Part shown: positions 6,591-7,760 of the stretch, piece by piece
Numbering within the stretch: the stretch's first letter is position 1
Layout: each line of letters starts with the position of its first letter
NCBI GenBank assembly: GCA_903844785.1
Contig: CAIMVB010000300.1
Location: 1 to 7,760 of the forward strand
Length of the DNA stretch: 7,760 bases
Source: an uncultured Rhodospirillales bacterium
Lineage (GTDB): Bacteria; Pseudomonadota; Alphaproteobacteria; Acetobacterales; Acetobacteraceae
Direction of reading: 5' to 3'
Position numbers and translations under genes: made by a program
The notes under the pieces: model-generated
What the model was told of the DNA's origin: nothing
Database searches by the model: none
The model's input: the letters and a program-made list of their open reading frames with translations, nothing else

Positions 6591-6916
6591 GCACGCTGCC
6601 ATCCCAACCCCGCATTCGCATCCCGCGCAGCGCCCGCGCCGGTGAGGTGATTGAAATCCGCACCCTGATCGAACACCCGATGGAAACTGGGCTGCGTCAG
6701 GAAGCGGGCCGCGCCTTACCGCGCGATATGCTGACACGGCTTCTGGTGCGCCTGAATGGCGAAACCCTGCTCAGCGCTGATTTCCAAAATGGCACCGCGA
6801 CCAATCCCTATCACGTGTTTTTCGTGCGGATGGAAAAGCCGAGCCATTTCGAATTTATCTGGACAGACGAAAAAGGCCGCCAGGCCCGCGCCGAAGCGCG
6901 GGTGGCCGTTACCTGA
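6587..6916 (+). CDS. soxZ: Sulfur carrier partner protein SoxZ
   Basis: A 109-residue protein with the SoxZ pattern: IRIPRSARAGEVIEIRTLIEHPMETGLRQ, split here at 13-32 and 33-41 for the core, then LVRLNGETLLSADFQNGTATNPY (about 57-79) and FEFIWTDEKGR in the last strands. It has no signal peptide, as expected, because SoxZ is exported by hitchhiking with the Tat-targeted SoxY. The ATG at 6587 overlaps the soxY stop in ATGA, with a G-rich stretch (6573-6578) eight bases upstream acting as ribosome binding site. A GTG at 6578 in the same frame is possible but would add only three residues. SoxZ forms the scaffold that holds SoxY and guides its C-terminal arm. It is the last gene of the sulfur cluster and meets the tungstate-binding gene tail to tail after 9 bases. 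Confidence 0.93.
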   Translation: MSTLPSQPRIRIPRSARAGEVIEIRTLIEHPMETGLRQEAGRALPRDMLTRLLVRLNGETLLSADFQNGTATNPYHVFFVRMEKPSHFEFIWTDEKGRQARAEARVAVT

Positions 6917-6925
6917 AAAGCAATC

Positions 6926-7759
6926 TCAGGAAACCGGCTCAGGCTTATCCGCATTGGGGAAGAACAGCTGTTCCCCATTGATGCGATAAGAAGCAATCGC
7001 CGCCTGCCCGGCGGATGAAAGCAACCAATCAATGAAGCGCTGCGCATCCGCCGCCTTCACATGCGGATGGCGCTGCGCATTCACAAGCATGACGCCATAT
7101 TGATTGAATAACCGCGCATCGCCTTCGATCAGAATGCGCTGATCCTGCCGATTACGAAAGCTCAGCCAAGTGCCGCGATCAGCCAGGACGTAAGCCCCCT
7201 GTGCGGCAGCGGTATTCAGCGCCGGCCCCATGCCCTGGCCGATTTCGCGATACCATTGGCCGCGCCCGGTTGTGGGATCCAGGCCAGCCAATTGCCACAG
7301 CCGAAGTTCCGCCGCATGCGTGCCGCTGCGATCACCACGGCTGACGAAGGGCGCGCGCGCCGTGGCAATGCGACGCAGCGCTTCCACCGTATCTCCAAGC
7401 CCAGCAATGCGCGCGGGATCAGCGGCAGGGCCGGTGATCACGAAATCATTGAACATCACATGGCGCCGCGGGCCACCAAAACCTTCCACCACAAAGCGTT
7501 CTTCCGCCGCACGATCATGCACAAACACCACATCGGCATCACCACGCCGCCCGACATCCAAGGCCTGACCGGTGCCCAAGGCCACCACGCGCACAGAAAT
7601 GCCAGTCTCACGCGTGAAGATCGGCAGGATATGGCCGAAAAGCCCGGATTGTTCCGTGCTGGTGGTGGAAGCCACGGTGATGCTGCGTTCCTGCGCCAAG
7701 GCCGGCAAGGCAAACGCCGCCATCAGGGCCAGAAGCAGGGCGCGGCGAAGCAGACACAT
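6926..7759 (-). CDS. tupA: TupA-like tungstate ABC transporter substrate-binding protein
   Basis: A 277-residue periplasmic binding protein. A signal peptide (MCLLRRALLLALMAAFALP, cleavage near ALA-QE, residue 23) is followed by ASTTSTEQSGLF (30-41), the loop that holds the oxyanion in TupA proteins. Other family segments are ALGTGQAL (60-67), GDADVVFVHD (73-82), FNDFVITGP (103-111), FVSRGDRSGTH (138-148; arginine 141 is a probable oxyanion contact) and VLADRGTWL (191-199). Length suits the family. The ATG begins one base inside the right edge, so a start further upstream cannot be excluded, although the signal peptide fits this one. tupB (permease) and tupC (ATPase), if present, would be expected beside it, but they are not downstream here: soxZ occupies that side in the opposite direction. 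The likely role is uptake of tungstate, or molybdate, for pterin enzymes. TupA is favoured over ModA or PstS by the STTST loop and the SRGDxSGTH segment. Confidence 0.88.
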   Translation of the reverse strand: MCLLRRALLLALMAAFALPALAQERSITVASTTSTEQSGLFGHILPIFTRETGISVRVVALGTGQALDVGRRGDADVVFVHDRAAEERFVVEGFGGPRRHVMFNDFVITGPAADPARIAGLGDTVEALRRIATARAPFVSRGDRSGTHAAELRLWQLAGLDPTTGRGQWYREIGQGMGPALNTAAAQGAYVLADRGTWLSFRNRQDQRILIEGDARLFNQYGVMLVNAQRHPHVKAADAQRFIDWLLSSAGQAAIASYRINGEQLFFPNADKPEPVS

Positions 7760-7760
7760 C

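Overview
This is a GC-rich proteobacterial chromosomal segment. A member of the Alphaproteobacteria, possibly Acetobacteraceae or a related Rhodospirillales group, fits best: it carries orphan Bug/TctC-type binding proteins, a compact flavocytochrome c plus SoxYZ cluster, and a YeeE/YedE transporter of the large proteobacterial type. The taxonomic call is inferred from gene content, not from a marker gene. I see no RNA genes, insertion sequences, CRISPR arrays or phage genes.

Left block (1-3112, minus strand, read right to left): a Bug/TctC-type periplasmic solute receptor, a fumarylacetoacetate-hydrolase (FAH) family enzyme, a second Bug/TctC-type receptor, and the start of a [2Fe-2S] subunit of a xanthine-dehydrogenase-type molybdenum hydroxylase, cut by the left edge. 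Gaps are 7, 83 and 3 bases, so this looks like one transcription unit. It suggests uptake and degradation of an unidentified organic acid: hydroxylation by the molybdoenzyme, and C-C hydrolysis or isomerisation by the FAH protein. No TctA/TctB membrane components lie in the window.

Central control region (3113-3274): a divergent intergenic stretch with a candidate minus-strand -10 element, an imperfect palindrome, and a strong ribosome binding site for the rightward gene.

Right block (3275-6916, plus strand): a sulfur-oxidation cluster. It encodes a YeeE/YedE sulfur-compound transporter, then after 151 bases a small monoheme cytochrome c (FccA-like), the flavoprotein of flavocytochrome c sulfide dehydrogenase (FccB/SoxF-like), SoxY and SoxZ. 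The last four genes are spaced by 10, -1 and -4 bases and are almost certainly translated from one message. FccAB should oxidise sulfide in the periplasm and pass electrons to the heme, while SoxYZ is a carrier that holds sulfur on a cysteine near the SoxY C-terminus. SoxXA, SoxB and SoxCD are absent from the window. SoxY has an atypical C-terminal tail (GGCLS), and the transporter has serine where many relatives have their first conserved cysteine.

Right edge (6926-7759, minus strand): a TupA-like tungstate-binding protein, complete but starting one base inside the window and convergent with soxZ, with only 9 bases between the stop codons.

The main point of interest is the self-contained yeeE-fccAB-soxYZ arrangement, which may be a reduced sulfide-oxidation route using SoxYZ as sulfur acceptor. 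Its genes belong to known families, so I regard it as a variant and not a wholly new system.
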